This document shows positions 1-15,314 of a stretch of 64,000 bases of DNA, one piece after another. Where the stretch lies: contig NW_027478718.1 of the NCBI RefSeq assembly GCF_051014685.1, forward strand, positions 124,001-188,000, written 5' to 3'. Origin of the DNA: Ptiloglossa arizonensis (taxonomy: Eukaryota; Arthropoda; Insecta; Hymenoptera; Colletidae). The notes under the pieces were generated by a model, which saw only the letters and a program-made list of their open reading frames with translations, was not told the origin of the DNA and searched no databases. Positions within the stretch are counted from its first letter, which is position 1. Every line of letters starts with the position of its first letter. The translations under genes were made by a program, and so were the position numbers.

Positions 1-199
1 ACGTTATACGTTGTACGTTATACGTTATAAGTTGTACGTTATACGATATACGTTATACGTTATTCTTTATACGTTCTTCGTTACACGTTATACATTATAC
101 GTTATACGTTATACGTTATACGCTATACGTTATACGTTATACGTTATACGTTATACGTTATACGTTATACGTTATACGTTATACGTTATACGTTATACG

Positions 200-2620
200 T
201 TATACGTTATACGTTATTAGTTATACGTTATACGTTATACGTTATACGTCATAGGTTATACGTTATACGTTATGCGTTATACGTTATACATTATACGTTA
301 TACGATATACGTTATACGTTATGCGTTATGCGTTCTTCGTTACACGTTATACGTTATTCGGTATGCGTTATACGTTATACGTTATACGTTATACGTTATA
401 CGTTATACTTTATACGTTATACGTTATACGTTATGCGTTATACGTTATACGTTATACGTTATACGTTACACGTTATACGTCATAGGTTATACGTTATACG
501 TTATACGTTATACGTTATACGTTATACGTTATACGTTATACGTCATAGGTTATACGTTATATGTTATACGTTATACGTTATACGTTATACGTCATACGTT
601 ATACGTTACACGTTATACGTTATACGTTATACGTTATACGTTATACGTTATACGTTATACGTTATTCGTAATACGTTATACGTGATACGTTATACTTTGT
701 ACGTTATACGTTATACGTTATACGTTATACATTATACTTTATACGTTATACATTACATGTTATACGTTATACATTACATGTTATGCGTTATACGTTATAC
801 GTTATACGTTATACGTTATACGTTATACGTTATACGTTATACGTTATACGTTATACGTGATACGTTATACGTTATACGTTATACGTTATACGTTATACGT
901 TATACGTTATACGTTATACGTTATACGTTATACGTTATACGTTATACGTTATACGTTATACGTTATACGTTATACGTTATACGTTGTACGTTATACGTTA
1001 TAAGATGTACGTTATACGATATACGATTTACGTTATACGTTATACGTTATACGTTATACGTTATGCGTTATACGTTCTACGATATTCGTTATACGTTATA
1101 CGTTATTAGTTATACGTTATACGTTATACGTTATACGTCATAGGTTATACGTTATACGTTATGCGGTATACGTTATACATTATACATTATACGTTATACG
1201 TTATACGTTATACGTTATACGTTATACGTTATACGTTATACGTTATACGTTATACGTTATACGTTATACGTTATACGTTATACGTTATACGTTATACGTT
1301 ATACGTTATACGTTATACGTTATACGTTATACGTTATACGTTATACGTTATACGTTATACGTTATACGTTATACGTTATACGTTATACGTTATACGTTAT
1401 ACGTTATACGTTATACGTTATACGATATACGTTGTACGCTATACGTTATAAGTTGTACGTTATACGATATACGTTATACGTTATTCGTTATACGTACTTC
1501 GTTACACGTTATACGTTATACGTTATACGTTATACGTTTTACGATATACGATATACGTTATACGTTATACGATATACGCTATACGTTATACTTTATACGT
1601 TATACGGGTTACGTTATACGTTATACGTTATACGTTATTCGTAATACGTTATACGTGATACGTTATACTATGTACGTTATACGTTATACGTTATACGTTA
1701 TACATTATACGTTATACGTTATACATTACATGTTATGCGTTATACGTTATACGTTATACGTTATACGTTATACGTTATACGTTATACTTTATACGTTATA
1801 CGTTATACGTTATACGTTATACGTTATACGTTATACGTTATACGTTATACGTTATACGTTATATGTTATACGTTATACGTTATACGTTATACGTTATACG
1901 TTGTACGTTATACGTTATAAGTTGTACGTTATACGATATACGTTATACGTTATTCTTTATACGTTCTTCGTTACACGTTATAGGTTATACGTTATACGTT
2001 ATACGTTTTACGTTATTCGTTATACGTTATACGCTATACGATATACGTTATACGTTATACGTTATACGTTATACGTTATACGTTATGCGGTATACGTTCT
2101 ACGATATTCGTTATAGGTTATACGTTATTAGTTATACGTTATACGTTATACGTTATACGTCATAGGTTATACGTTATACGTTATGCGTTATACGTTATAC
2201 ATTATACGTTATACGATATACGTTATACGTTATGCGTTATGCGTTCTTCGATACACGTTATGCGTTCTTCGATACACGTTATGCGTTATTCGGTATGCGT
2301 TATACGTTATACGTTATACGTTATACGTTATACATTATACTTTATACGTTATACGTTATACGTTATACGTTATACGTTATACGTTATACGTTATACGTTA
2401 CACGTTATACGTCATAGGTTATACGTTATACGTTATACGTTATACGTTATACGTTATACGTTATACGTTATACGTTATACGTCATAGGTTATACGTTATA
2501 CGTTATACGTTATGCGTTATACGTTATACGTTATACATTATACGTTATACGTTATACGTTATACGTTATACGTTATACGTTATACGTTATACGTTATACG
2601 TTATACGATATACGTTATAC
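200..2620 (+). repeat. 2.4-kb block, copy 1 of 4
   Basis: This block holds the marker series TTATTAG, TCATAGG, the 49-bp TTCTTCG/TCGGTATGCG block at 319-367, GTGATACG, two ACATTACATG elements, a pure run, then the CGTACTTCG and TTATACGGGTTACG elements. The same series recurs at about 6,094-8,290 (displacement 5,894 falling to 5,684 bp), and both recur again in the right 14-kb copy. The first half is nearly unchanged between copies. The second half varies by whole units. Confidence 0.88.
1196..1424 (+). repeat. Pure unit run of about 230 bp
   Basis: More than 30 consecutive ACGTTAT units with no variant, closed on the right by a CGATATACG variant and then CGCTATACG. The same run with the same flanks lies 20,972 bp to the right, at about 22,168-22,395, so the run was copied as part of the larger segment. 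Confidence 0.85.
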
Positions 2621-3183
2621 GTTATACGTTATACGTCATAGGTTATACGTTATACGTTATGCGTTATACGTTATACATTATACGTTATACGATATACGTT
2701 ATACGTTATACGTTATGCGTTCTTCGATACACGTTATACGTTATTCGGTATGCGTTATACGTTATACGTTATACGTTATACGTTATACGTTATACTTTAT
2801 ACGTTATACGTTATACGTTATACGTTATACGTTATACGTTATACGTTATACGTTATACGTTACACGTTATACGTCATAGGTTATACGTTATACGTCATAG
2901 GTTATACGTTATACGTTATACGTTGTACGTTATACGTTATAAGTTATACGTTATACGTCATAGGTTATACGTTGAACGTTATACGTTATACGTTACACGT
3001 TATACGTCATAGGTTATACGTTATACGTCATAGGTTATACGTTATACGTTATACGTTGTACGTTATACGTTATACGTTATACGTTATACGTTATACGTTA
3101 TACGTTATACGTTATACGTTATACGTTATACGTTATACGTTATACGTTATACGTCATAGGTTATACGTTATACGTTATACGTT

Positions 3184-3943
3184 ATGCGTTATACGTTATA
3201 CGTTATACATTATACGTTATACGTTATACGTTATACGTTATACGTTATACGTTATACGTTATACGTTATACGATATACGTTATACGTTATACGTTATACT
3301 TTATACGTTATACGTTATACGTTATACGTTATACGTTATACGTTATACGTTATACGTTATACGTTATACGTTACACGTTATACGTCATAGGTTATACGTT
3401 ATACGTTATACGTTATACGTTATACGTTATACGTTATACGTTATACGTTATACGTTATACGTTATACGTTATACGTCATAGGTTATACGTTATACGTTAT
3501 ACGTTATGCGTTATACGTTATACGTTATACATTATACGTTATACGTTATACGTTATACGTTATACGTTATACGTTATACGTTATACGTTATACGATATAC
3601 GTTATACGTTATACGTTATACTTTATACGTTATACGTTATACGTTATACGTTATACGTTATACGTTATACGTTATACGTTATACGTTATACGTTACACGT
3701 TATACGTCATAGGTTATACGTTATACGTTATACGTTATGCGTTATACGTTATACGTTATACATTATACGTTATACGTTATACGTTATACGTTATACGTTA
3801 TACGTTATACGTTATACGTTATACGATATACGTTATACGTTATACGTTATACTTTATACGTTATACGTTATACGTTATACGTTATACGTTATACGTTATA
3901 CGTCATACGTTATACGTTATACGTTACACGTTATACGTCATAG
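3184..3943 (+). repeat. Local triplication of a 231-bp/322-bp unit
   Basis: Three near-identical stretches of about 207 bp start at 3,184, 3,506 and 3,737 (spacings 322 and 231 bp, that is 46 and 33 units). Each runs from a TTATGCG unit through ACATTATACG, CGATATACG and ACTTTATACG to TTACACG and then TCATAGG. The same triplet sits 21,000 bp away at 24,184-24,943 with the same spacings, so it predates the 14-kb duplication. Confidence 0.85.
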
Positions 3944-4077
3944 GTTATACGTTATACGTTATACGTTATACGTTATACGTTATACGTTATACGTTATACG
4001 TCATAGGTTATACGTTATACGTTATACGTTGTACGTTATACGTTATAAGTTATACGTTATACGTCATAGGTTATACG

Positions 4078-5540
4078 TTGAACGTTATACGTTATACGTA
4101 GTATGTAATGCGTCGTACGTTTTACGTTATTCGTTATACGTTATACGTTATACGTTATACGTTATACGTTATACGTTATACGTTATACGTTTTACGTTAT
4201 TCGTTATACGTTATACGTTATACGATATACGTTATACGTTATACGTTATACGTTATACGTTACACGTTATACGTTATACTTTATACGTTATAGGTGTTAC
4301 GTTATACGTTATACGTCATAGGTTATACGTTATATGTTATACGTTATACGTTATACGTTATACGTCATACGTTATACGTTGTACGTTATACGTTATAAGT
4401 TGTACGTTATACGATATACGTTATACGTTATTCTTTATACGTTCTTCGTTACACGTTATACATTATACGTTATACGTTATACGTTATACGCTATACGTTA
4501 TACGTTATACGTTATACGTTATACGTTATACGTTATACGTTATACGTTATACGTTATACGTTATACGTTATACGTTATACGTCATAGGTTATACGTTATA
4601 CGTTATACGTTATGCGTTATACGTTATACGTTATACATTATACGTTATACGTCATAGGTTATACGTTATACGTTATACGTTGTACGTTATACGTTATAAG
4701 TTATACGTTATACGTCATAGGTTATACGTTGAACGTTATACGTTATACGTAGTATGTAATGCGTCGTACGTTTTACGTTATTCATTATACGTTATACGTT
4801 ATACGTTATACGTTATACGTTATTCGTTATACGTTATACGCTATACGTTATACGTTATACGTTATACGTTATACGTTATACGTTATACGTTATACGTTAT
4901 ACGTTATACGTTATACGTTATACGTTATACGTTATACGTTATACGTTGTACGTTATACGTTATAAGTTGTACGTTATACGATATACGTTATACGTTATTC
5001 TTTATACGTTCTTCGTTACACGTTATACATTATACGTTATACGTTATACGTTATACGTTTTACGTTATTCGTTATACGTTATACGTTATACGATATACGT
5101 TATACGTTATACGTTATACGTTATACGTTACACGTTATACGTTATACTTTATACGTTATAGGTGTTACGTTATACGTTATACGTCATAGGTTATACGTTA
5201 TATGTTATACGTTATACGTTATACGTTATACGTCATACGTTATACGTTATACGTTATACGTTATACGTTATACGTTATACGTTATACGTTATTCGTAATA
5301 CGTTATACGTGATACGTTATACTTTGTACGTTATACGTTATACGTTATACGTTATACGTTATACATCATACGTTATACGTTATACGTTATACGTCATAGG
5401 TTATACGTTATATGTTATACGTTATACGTTATACGTTATACGTCATACGTTATACGTTATACGTTATACGTTATACGTTACACGTTATACGTTATACTTT
5501 ATACGTTATATGTGTTACGTTATACGTTATACGTCATAGG
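4078..5540 (+). repeat. Segment with marker block beta, later reused in 16.9-20.4 kb
   Basis: Contains two copies of marker block beta (starting with TTGAACG at 4,078 and about 4,731; key units TAGTATG, TAATGCG, TCGTACG, TTTTACG). They are followed by the ATAAGTTGTACG, TTATTCTTTATACG and TTCTTCG elements and by the ATAGGTGTTACG element. About 320 bp at 4,334-4,657 recurs with the same variants at 17,606-17,929 and 19,286-19,609, and in the right 14-kb copy at 25,327-25,650. It is therefore shared by three higher-order structures. Confidence 0.82.
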
Positions 5541-6093
5541 TTATACGTTATATGTTATACGTTATACGTTATACGTTATACGTCATACGTTATACGTTAT
5601 ACGTTATACGTTATACGTTATACGTTATACGTTATACGTTATTCGTAATACGTTATACGTGATACGTTATACTTTGTACGTTATACGTTATACGTTATAC
5701 GTTATACGTTATACATCATACGTTATACGTTATACGTTATACGTCATAGGTTATACGTTATATGTTATACGTTATACGTTATACGTTATACGTCATACGT
5801 TATACGTTATACGTTATACGTTATACGTTATACGTTATACGTTATACGTTATACGTTATACGTTATACGTAATACGTTATACGTTATACGTTATACGTTG
5901 TACGTTATACGTTATAAGTTGTACGTTATACGATATACGTTATACGTCATTCTTTATACGTTCTTCGTTACACGTTATACGTTATACGTTATACGTTATA
6001 CGTTTTACGTTATTCGTTATACGTTATATGTTATACGATATACGTTATACGTTATACGTTATACGTTATGCGTCATACGTTCTACGATATTCG

Positions 6094-8290
6094 TTATACG
6101 TTATACGTTATTAGTTATACGTTATACGTTATACGTTATACGTCATAGGTTATACGTTATACGTTATGCGTTATACGTTATACATTATACGTTATACGAT
6201 ATACGTTATACGTTATGCGTTATGCGTTCTTCGTTACACGTTATACGTTATTCGGTATGCGTTATACGTTATACGTTATACGTTATACGTTATACGTTAT
6301 ACTTTATACGTTATACGTTATACGTTATGCGTTATACGTTATACGTTATACGTTATACGTTACACGTTATACGTCATAGGTTATACGTTATACGTTATAC
6401 GTTATACGTTATACGTTATACGTTATACGTTATACGTTATACGTCATAGGTTATACGTTATATGTTATACGTTATACGTTATACGTTATACGTCATACGT
6501 TATACGTTACACGTTATACGTTATACGTTATACGTTATACGTTATGCGTTATACGTTATTCGTAATACGTTATACGTGATACGTTATACTTTGTACGTTA
6601 TACGTTATACGTTATACGTTATACATTATACTTTATACGTTATACATTACATGTTATACGTTATACATTACATGTTATGCGTTATACGTTATACGTTATA
6701 CGTTATACGTTATACGTTATACGTTATACGTTATACGTTATACGTTATACGTGATACGTTATACGTTATACGTTATACGTTATACGTTATACGTTATACG
6801 TTATACGTTATACGTTATACGTTATACGTTATACGTTATACGTTATACGTTATACGTTATACGTTATACGTTATACGTTGTACGTTATACGTTATAAGAT
6901 GTACGTTATACGATATACGATTTACGTTATACGTTATACGTTATACGTTATACGTTATGCGTTATACGTTCTACGATATTCGTTATACGTTATACGTTAT
7001 TAGTTATACGTTATACGTTATACGTTATACGTCATAGGTTATACGTTATACGTTATGCGGTATACGTTATACATTATACATTATACGTTATACGTTATAC
7101 GTTATACGTTATACGTTATACGTTATACGTTATACGTTATACGTTATACGTTATACGTTATACGTTATACGTTATACGTTATACGTTATACGTTATACGT
7201 TATACGTTATACGTTATACGTTATACGTTATACGTTATACGTTATACGTTATGCGTTATACGTTATACGTTATACGTTATACGTTATACGATATACGTTG
7301 TACGCTATACGTTATAAGTTGTACGTTATACGATATACGTTATACGTTATTCGTTATACGTACTTCGTTACACGTTATACGTTATACGTTATACGTTATA
7401 CGTTTTACGATATACGATATACGTTATACGTTATACGATATACGCTATACGTTATACTTTATACGTTATACGGGTTACGTTATACGTTATACGTTATACG
7501 TTATTCGTAATACGTTATACGTGATACGTTATACTATGTACGTTATACGTTATACGTTATACGTTATACATTATACGTTATACGTTATACATTACATGTT
7601 ATGCGTTATACGTTATACGATATACGTTATACGTTATTCTTTATACGTTCTTCGTTACACGTTATAGGTTATACGTTATACGTTATACGTTTTACGTTAT
7701 TCGTTATACGTTATACGCTATACGATATACGTTATACGTTATACGTTATACGTTATACGTTATACGTTATGCGTTATACGTTCTACGATATTCGTTATAG
7801 GTTATACGTTATTAGTTATACGTTATACGTTATACGTTATACGTCATAGGTTATACGTTATACGTTATGCGTTATACGTTATACATTATACGTTATACGA
7901 TATACGTTATACGTTATGCGTTATGCGTTCTTCGATACACGTTATGCGTTATTCGGTATGCGTTATACGTTATACGTTATACGTTATACGTTATACATTA
8001 TACTTTATACGTTATACGTTATACGTTATACGTTATACGTTATACGTTATACGTTATACGTTACACGTTATACGTCATAGGTTATACGTTATACGTTATA
8101 CGTTATACGTTATACGTTATACGTTATACGTTATACGTTATACGTCATAGGTTATACGTTATACGTTATACGTTATGCGTTATACGTTATACGTTATACA
8201 TTATACGTTATACGTTATACGTTATACGTTATACGTTATACGTTATACGTTATACGTTATACGTTATACGATATACGTTATACGTTATAC
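6094..8290 (+). repeat. 2.2-kb block, copy 2 of 4
   Basis: Matches 200-2,620 displaced by 5,894 bp at its left and 5,684 bp at its right. About 175 bp (25 units) present in its partner at about 28,600-28,770 is absent here near 7,610, where an ACATTACATG element is followed almost at once by CGATATACG and TTATTCTTT. Because the right 14-kb copy keeps these 175 bp, I infer a deletion in this copy after the 14-kb duplication. Confidence 0.85.
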
Positions 8291-10552
8291 GTTATACGTT
8301 ATACGTTATGTGTTATACGTTCTACGATATTCGTTATACGTTATACGTTATTAGTTATACGTTATACGTTATACGTAATACGTCATAGGTTATACGTTAT
8401 ACGTTATACGTTATACGTTATACGTTATACGTTATACGTTATACGTCATAGGTTATACGTTATACGTTATACGTTATGCGTTATACGTTATACGTTATAC
8501 GTTATACATTATACGTTATACGTTATACGTTATACGTTATACGTTATACGTTATACGTTATACGTTATACGATATACGTTATACGTTATACGATATACGT
8601 TATACGTTATGCGTTATGCGTTCTTCGTTACACGTTATACGTTATTCGGTATGCGTTATACGTTATACGTTATACGTTATACGTTATACTTTATACGTTG
8701 TACGTTATACGTTATACGTTATACGTTATACGTTATACGTTACACGTTATACGTTACACGTTATACGTCATAGGTTGTACGTTATACGTTATACGTTATA
8801 CGTTATACGTTATACGTTATACGTTATACGTTATACGTTATACGTTATACGTTATACGATATACGTTATACGTTATACGTTATACGTTATACGTTATGCG
8901 TTATACGTTCTACGATATTCGTTATACGTTATACGTTATTAGTTATACGTTATACGTTATACGTTATACGTCATAGGTTATACGTTATACGTTATGCGTT
9001 ATACGTTATACATTATACGATATACGATATACGTTATACGTTATGCGTTATGCGTTCTTCGTTACACGTTATACGTTATTCGGTATGCGTTATACGTTAT
9101 ACGTTATACGTTATACGTTATACTTTATACGTTATACGTTATACGTTATACGTTATACGTTATACGTTATACGTTATACGTTATACGTTATACGTTATAC
9201 GTTACACGTTATACGTCATGGGTTATACGTTATACGTTATACGTTATACGTTATAGGTTATACGTCATACGTTATACGTCATAGGTTATACGTTATACGT
9301 TATACGTTATACGTTATACTTTATACTTTATACGTTATAGGTGTTACGTTATACGTTATACGTCATAGGTTATACGTTATATGTTATACGTTATACGTTA
9401 TACGTTATACGTCATACGTTATACGTTATACGTTATACGTTATACGTTATACGTTATACGTTATTCGTAATACGTTATACGTGATACGTTATACTTTGTA
9501 CGTTATACGTTATACGTTATACGTTATACATTATACGTTATACGTTATACATTACATGTTATACGTTATACATTACATGTTGTGCGTTATACGTTATACG
9601 TTATACGTTATACGTTATACGTTATACGTTATACGTTATACGTTATACGTGATACGTTATACGTTATACGTTATACGTTATACGTTATACGTTATACGCT
9701 ATACGTTATACGTTATACGTTATACGTTATACGTTATACGTTATACGTTATACGTTATACGTTATACGTTATACGTTATACGTTGTACGTTATACGTTAT
9801 AAGTTGTACGTTATACGATATACGTTATACGTTATTCTTTATACGTTCTTCGTTACACGTTATACGTTATACGTTATACGTTATACGTTTTACGTTATTC
9901 GTTATACGTTATACGTTATACGATATACGTTATACGTTATACGTTATACGTTATGCGTTATACGTTCTACGATATTCGTTATACGTTATACGTTATTAGT
10001 TATACGTTATACGTTATACGTTATACGTCATAGGTTATACGTTATACGTTATGCGTTATACGTTATACATTATACGTTATACGATATACGTTGTACGTTA
10101 TGCGTTATGCGTTCTTCGTTACACGTTATACGTTATTCGGTATGCGTTATACGTTATACGTTATACGTTATACGTTATACGTTATACTTTATACGTTATA
10201 CGTTATACGTTATGCGTTATACGTTATACGTTATACGTTATACGTTACACGTTATACGTCATAGGTTATACGTTATACGTTATACGTTATACATTATACG
10301 TTATACGTTATACATTATACATTACATGTTATACGTTATACATTACATGTTATGCGTTATACGTTATACGTTATACGTTATACGTTATACGTTATACGTT
10401 ATACGTTATACGTTATACGTTATACGTGATACGTTATACGTTATACGTTATACGTTATACGTTATACGTTATACGTTATACGTTATAGGTAATACGTTAT
10501 ACGTTATACGTTATACGTTACAAGTTATACGTTATACGTCATAGGTTATACG

Positions 10553-13270
10553 TTGAACGTTATACTTTATACGTAGCATGTAATGCGTCATACGCTTTAC
10601 GTTATTCGTTATACGTTTTTCGTTACAAGTTATACGTTATACGTTATACGTTATACTTCATAGGTTATACGTTATACGTTATACGTTATACGTTATACGT
10701 TATACATTATGCGTTATACGTTTTACGTTATTCGTTATACGTTATACGTTATACGTTTTACGATATACGATATACGTTATACGTTATACGATATACGTTA
10801 TACGTTATACTTTATACGTTATAGGGGTTACGTTATACGTTATACGTTATACGTTATTCGTAATACGTTATACGTGATACGTTATACTTTGTATGTTATA
10901 CGTTATACGTTATACGTTATACGTTATACATTATACGTTATACGTTATACATTACATGTTATGCGTTATACGTTATACGTTATACGTTATACGTTATACG
11001 TTATACGTTATACGTTATACGTTATACGTTATACGTTATACGTTATACGTTATACGTTATACGTTATACGATATACGTTATACGTTATACGATATACGTT
11101 ATACGTTATGCGTTATGCGTTCTTCGTTACACGTTATACGTTATTCGGTATGCGTTATACGTTATACGTTATACGTTATACGTTATACTTTATACGTTGT
11201 ACGTTATACGTTATACGTTATACGTTATACGTTATACGTTATACGTTATACGTTACACGTTATACGTCATAGGTTGTACGTTATACGTTATACGTTATAC
11301 GTTATACGTTATACGTTATACGTTATACGTTATACGTTATACGTTATACGTTATACGATATACGTTATACGTTATACGTTATACGTTATACGTTATACGA
11401 TATACGTTATACGTTATACGATATACGTTATACGTTATGCGTTATGCGTTCTTCGTTACACGTTATACGTTATTCGGTATGCGTTATACGTTATACGTTA
11501 TACGTTATACGTTATACTTTATACGTTCTTCGTTACACGTTATACGTTATTCGGTATGCGTTATACGTTATACGTTATACGTTATACGTTATACGTTATA
11601 CTTTCTACGTTATACGTTATACGTTATGCGTTATACGTTATACGTTATACGTTATACGTTACACGTTATACGTCATAGGTTATACGTTATACGTTATACG
11701 TTATACATTATACGTTATACGTTATACGTTACACGTTATACGTCATAGGTTATACGTTATACGTTATACGTTATACATTATACGTTATACGTTATACATT
11801 ATACGTTATACGATATACGTTGTACGTTATGCGTTATGCGTTCTTCGTTACACGTTATACGTTATTCGGTATGCGTTATACGTTATACGTTATACGTTAT
11901 ACGTTATACGTTATACTTTATACGTTATACGTTATACGTTATGCGTTATACGTTATACGTTATACGTTATACGTTACACGTTATACGTCATAGGTTATAC
12001 GTTATACGTTATACGTTATACATTATACGTTATACGTTATACATTATACATTACATGTTATACGTTATACATTACATGTTATGCGTTATACGTTATACGT
12101 TATACGTTATACGTTATACGTTATACGTTATACGTTATACGTTATACGTGATACGTTATACGTTATACGTTATACGTTATACGTTATACGTTATACGTTA
12201 TACGTTATAGGTAATACGTTATACGTTATACGTTATACGTTACAAGTTATACGTTATACGTCATAGGTTATACGTTGAACGTTATACTTTGTACGTAGCA
12301 TGTAATGCGTCATACGCTTTACGTTATTCGTTATACGTTTTTCGTTACAAGTTATACGTTATACGTTATACGTTATACTTCATAGGTTATACGTTATACG
12401 TTATACGTTATACGTTATACATTATGCGTTATACGTTTTACGTTATTCGTTATACGTTATACGTTATACGTTTTACGATATACGATATACGTTATACGTT
12501 ATACGATATACGTTATACGTTATACTTTATACGTTATAGGGGTTACGTTATACGTTATACGTTATACGTTATTCGTAATACGTTATACGTGATACGTTAT
12601 ACTTTGTACGTTATACGTTATACGTTATACGTTATACGTTATACATTATACGTTATACGTTATACATTACATGTTATGCGTTATACGTTATACGTTATAC
12701 GTTATACGTTATACGTTATACGTTATACGTTATACGTTATACGTTATACGTTATACGTTAAACGTTATACGTTATACGATATACGTTATACGTTATACGA
12801 TATACGTTATACGTTATACTTTATACGTTATACGTTATACGTTATACGTTATACGTGATACGTTATACGTTATACGTTATACGTTATACGTTATACGTTA
12901 TACGTTATACGTTATACGTTATAGGTTATACGTTATACGTTATACGTTATACGTTACAAGTTATACGTTATACGTCATAGGTTATACGTTGAACGTTATA
13001 CTTTATACGTAGCATGTAATGCGTCATACGCTTTACGTTATTCGTTATACGTTTTTCGTTACAAGTTATACGTTATACGTTATACGTTATACTTCATAGG
13101 TTATACGTTATACGTTATACGTTATACGTTATACATTATGCGTTATACGTTTTACGTTATTCGTTATACGTTATACGTTATACGTTTTACGATATACGAT
13201 ATACGTTATACGTTATACGATATACGTTATACGTTATACTTTATACGTTATAGGGGTTACGTTATACGTT
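10553..13270 (+). repeat. Three beta-prime modules spaced 1,722 and 714 bp
   Basis: TTGAACG at 10,553, 12,275 and 12,989 each starts the beta-prime block: ACTTTATACG, TAGCATG, TAATGCG, TCATACG, CTTTACG, then TTTTTCG and TTACAAG, ACTTCATAGG, and finally TTTTACG with paired CGATATACG and ATAGGGGTTACG. The right 14-kb copy has the corresponding blocks at 31,714, 33,359 and 34,073 (spacings 1,645 and 714 bp). The 77-bp difference in the first spacing is explained by the extra units near 11,450-11,590 in this copy. Confidence 0.87.
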
Positions 13271-14119
13271 ATGCGTTATACGTTCTACGATATTCTTTAT
13301 AAGTTATACGTTATTAGTTATACGTTATACGTTATACGTTATACGTCATAGGTTATACGTTATACGTTATGCGTTATAGGTTATACATTATACGTTATAC
13401 GATATACGTTATACGTTATGAGTTATGCGTTCTTCGTTACACGTTATACGTTATTCGGTATGCGTTATACGTTATACGTAATACGTTATACGTTATACTT
13501 TATACGTTATACGTCATACGTTATACGTTATACGTTATACGTTATACGTTATACGTTATACGTTATACGTTATACGTTATACGTTATACGTTATACGTTA
13601 TACGTTATACGTTATACGTTATACGTTATACGTTATACGTTATACGTTATACGGTATACGTTATACGTTATACGTTATACGTTATACGTTATACGTTATG
13701 CGTTATACGTTCTACGATATTCTTTATACGTTATACGTTATTAGTTATACGTTATACGTTATACGTTATACGTCATAGGTCATGCGTTATACGTTATGCG
13801 TTATACGTTATACATTATACGTTATACGATATACGATATACGTTATGCGTTATGCGTTCTTCGTTACACGTTATACGTTATTCGGTATGCGTTATACGTT
13901 ATACGTTATACGTTATACGTTATACTTTATACGTTATACGTTATACGTTATACGTTATACGTTATACGTTATACGTTATACGTTATACGTTATACGTTAT
14001 ACGTTATACGTTACACGTTATACGTCATAGGTTATACGTTATACGTTATACGTTATACGTTATACGTTATACGTTATACGTTATACGTTATACGTTATAC
14101 GTTATACGTCATAGGTTAT

Positions 14120-14990
14120 AGGATATACGTTATACGTTATGCGTTATGCGTTCTTCGTTACACGTTATACGTTATCCGGTATGCGTTATACCTTATACGT
14201 TATACGTTATACGTTATACGTTACACGTTATACGTCATAGGTTATACGTTATACGTTATACGTTATACGTTATACGTTATTCTTTATACGTTCTTCGTTA
14301 CACGTTATACATTATACGTTATACGATATACGTTATACGTTATGCGTTATGCGTTCTTCGTTACACGTTATACGTTATACGTTATACGTCATACGTTATA
14401 CGTTATACGTTATACGTTATACGTTATACGTTAAACGTTATACGTTATACGTTATACGTTATACGTTGTACGTTATACGTTATACGTTATACGTTATACG
14501 TTATACGTTATACGTTATACGTCATAGGTTATAGGATATACGTTATACGTTATGCGTTATGCGTTCTTCGTTACACGTTATACGTTATCCGGTATGCGTT
14601 ATACCTTATACGTTATACGTTATACGTTATACGTTACACGTTATACGTCATAGGTTATACGTTATACGTTATACGTTATACGTTATACGTTATTCTTTAT
14701 ACGTTCTTCGTTACACGTTATACATTATACGTTATACGATATACGTTATACGTTATGCGTTATGCGTTCTTCGTTACACGTTATACGTCATAGGTTATAC
14801 GTTATACGTTATACGTTATACGTTATACGTTATTCTTTATACGTTCTTCGTTACACGTTATACATTATACGTTATACGATATACGTTATACGTTATGCGT
14901 TATGCGTTCTTCGTTACACGTTATACGTTATACGTTATACGTTATACGTTATACGTTATACGTTATACGTTATACGTTATACGTTAAACG
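14120..14990 (+). repeat. 413-bp short-range tandem repeat
   Basis: A stretch with the rare TATCCGGTATGCG variant and ATACCTTATACG occurs at about 14,146 and again 413 bp (59 units) later at about 14,559. Its tail (TTATTCTTT, TTCTTCG, ACATTATACG, CGATATACG, paired TTATGCG) recurs in shortened form to about 14,990. The order suggests a tandem duplication followed by a partial third copy. Confidence 0.82.
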
Positions 14991-15021
14991 TTATACGTTA
15001 TACGTTATACGTTATACGTTG

Positions 15022-15314
15022 TACGTTATACGTTATACGTTATACGTTATACGTTATACGTTATACGTTATACGTTATACGTTATACGTTATACGTTATA
15101 CGTTATACGTTATACGTTATACGTTATACGTTATACGTTATACGTTATACGTTATACGTTATACGTTATACGTTATACGTTATACGTTATACGTTATACG
15201 TTATACGTTATACGTTATACGTTATACGTTATACGTTATACGTTATACGTTATACGTTATACGTTATACGTTATACGTTATACGTTATACGTTATACGTT
15301 ATACGTTATACGTT
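15022..15314 (+). repeat. Longest class of pure unit run, 293 bp
   Basis: About 42 consecutive units with no variant, bounded on the left by a TTGTACG unit and on the right by a TTTGACG unit that I see nowhere else. With the run at 45,940-46,230 it is the longest unvaried stretch I found. It could be the most recently expanded part of the array, or a place where an assembler collapsed or padded units. Confidence 0.85.

Larger units (their letters stand above)
196..14220 (+). repeat. 14-kb higher-order segment, left copy
   Basis: The order and spacing of variant units here is repeated at about 21,168-35,880. The displacement is 20,972 bp at the left edge (for example the TTATTAG variant at about 216 and again at 21,188) and climbs to 21,672 bp near the right edge. 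It changes only in steps that are multiples of 7. Differences private to this copy include a 21-bp extra TTCTTCG-containing unit trio near 2,240-2,280, a missing 175 bp near 7,610, an extra 77 bp near 11,450-11,590, and a missing 588 bp near 13,266. Homology ends near 14,220, where this copy continues with TTACACG and the other with TTACAAG. The left edge lies near 196, or the match was broken there by local rearrangement. Confidence 0.9.

Noticed and set aside
319..367. Alpha block as an inserted mobile element or functional motif.
   Set aside because: It is seven consecutive heptamers in register, each one to three changes from the unit, without terminal repeats or target-site duplication. 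A mutated unit group spread by duplication explains it.
4334..4657. Recurring 0.3-kb segment at 4.3, 17.6, 19.3 and 25.3 kb as a transposed sequence.
   Set aside because: The flanks are also shared over longer distances in each pair, so nested duplication accounts for it without transposition.
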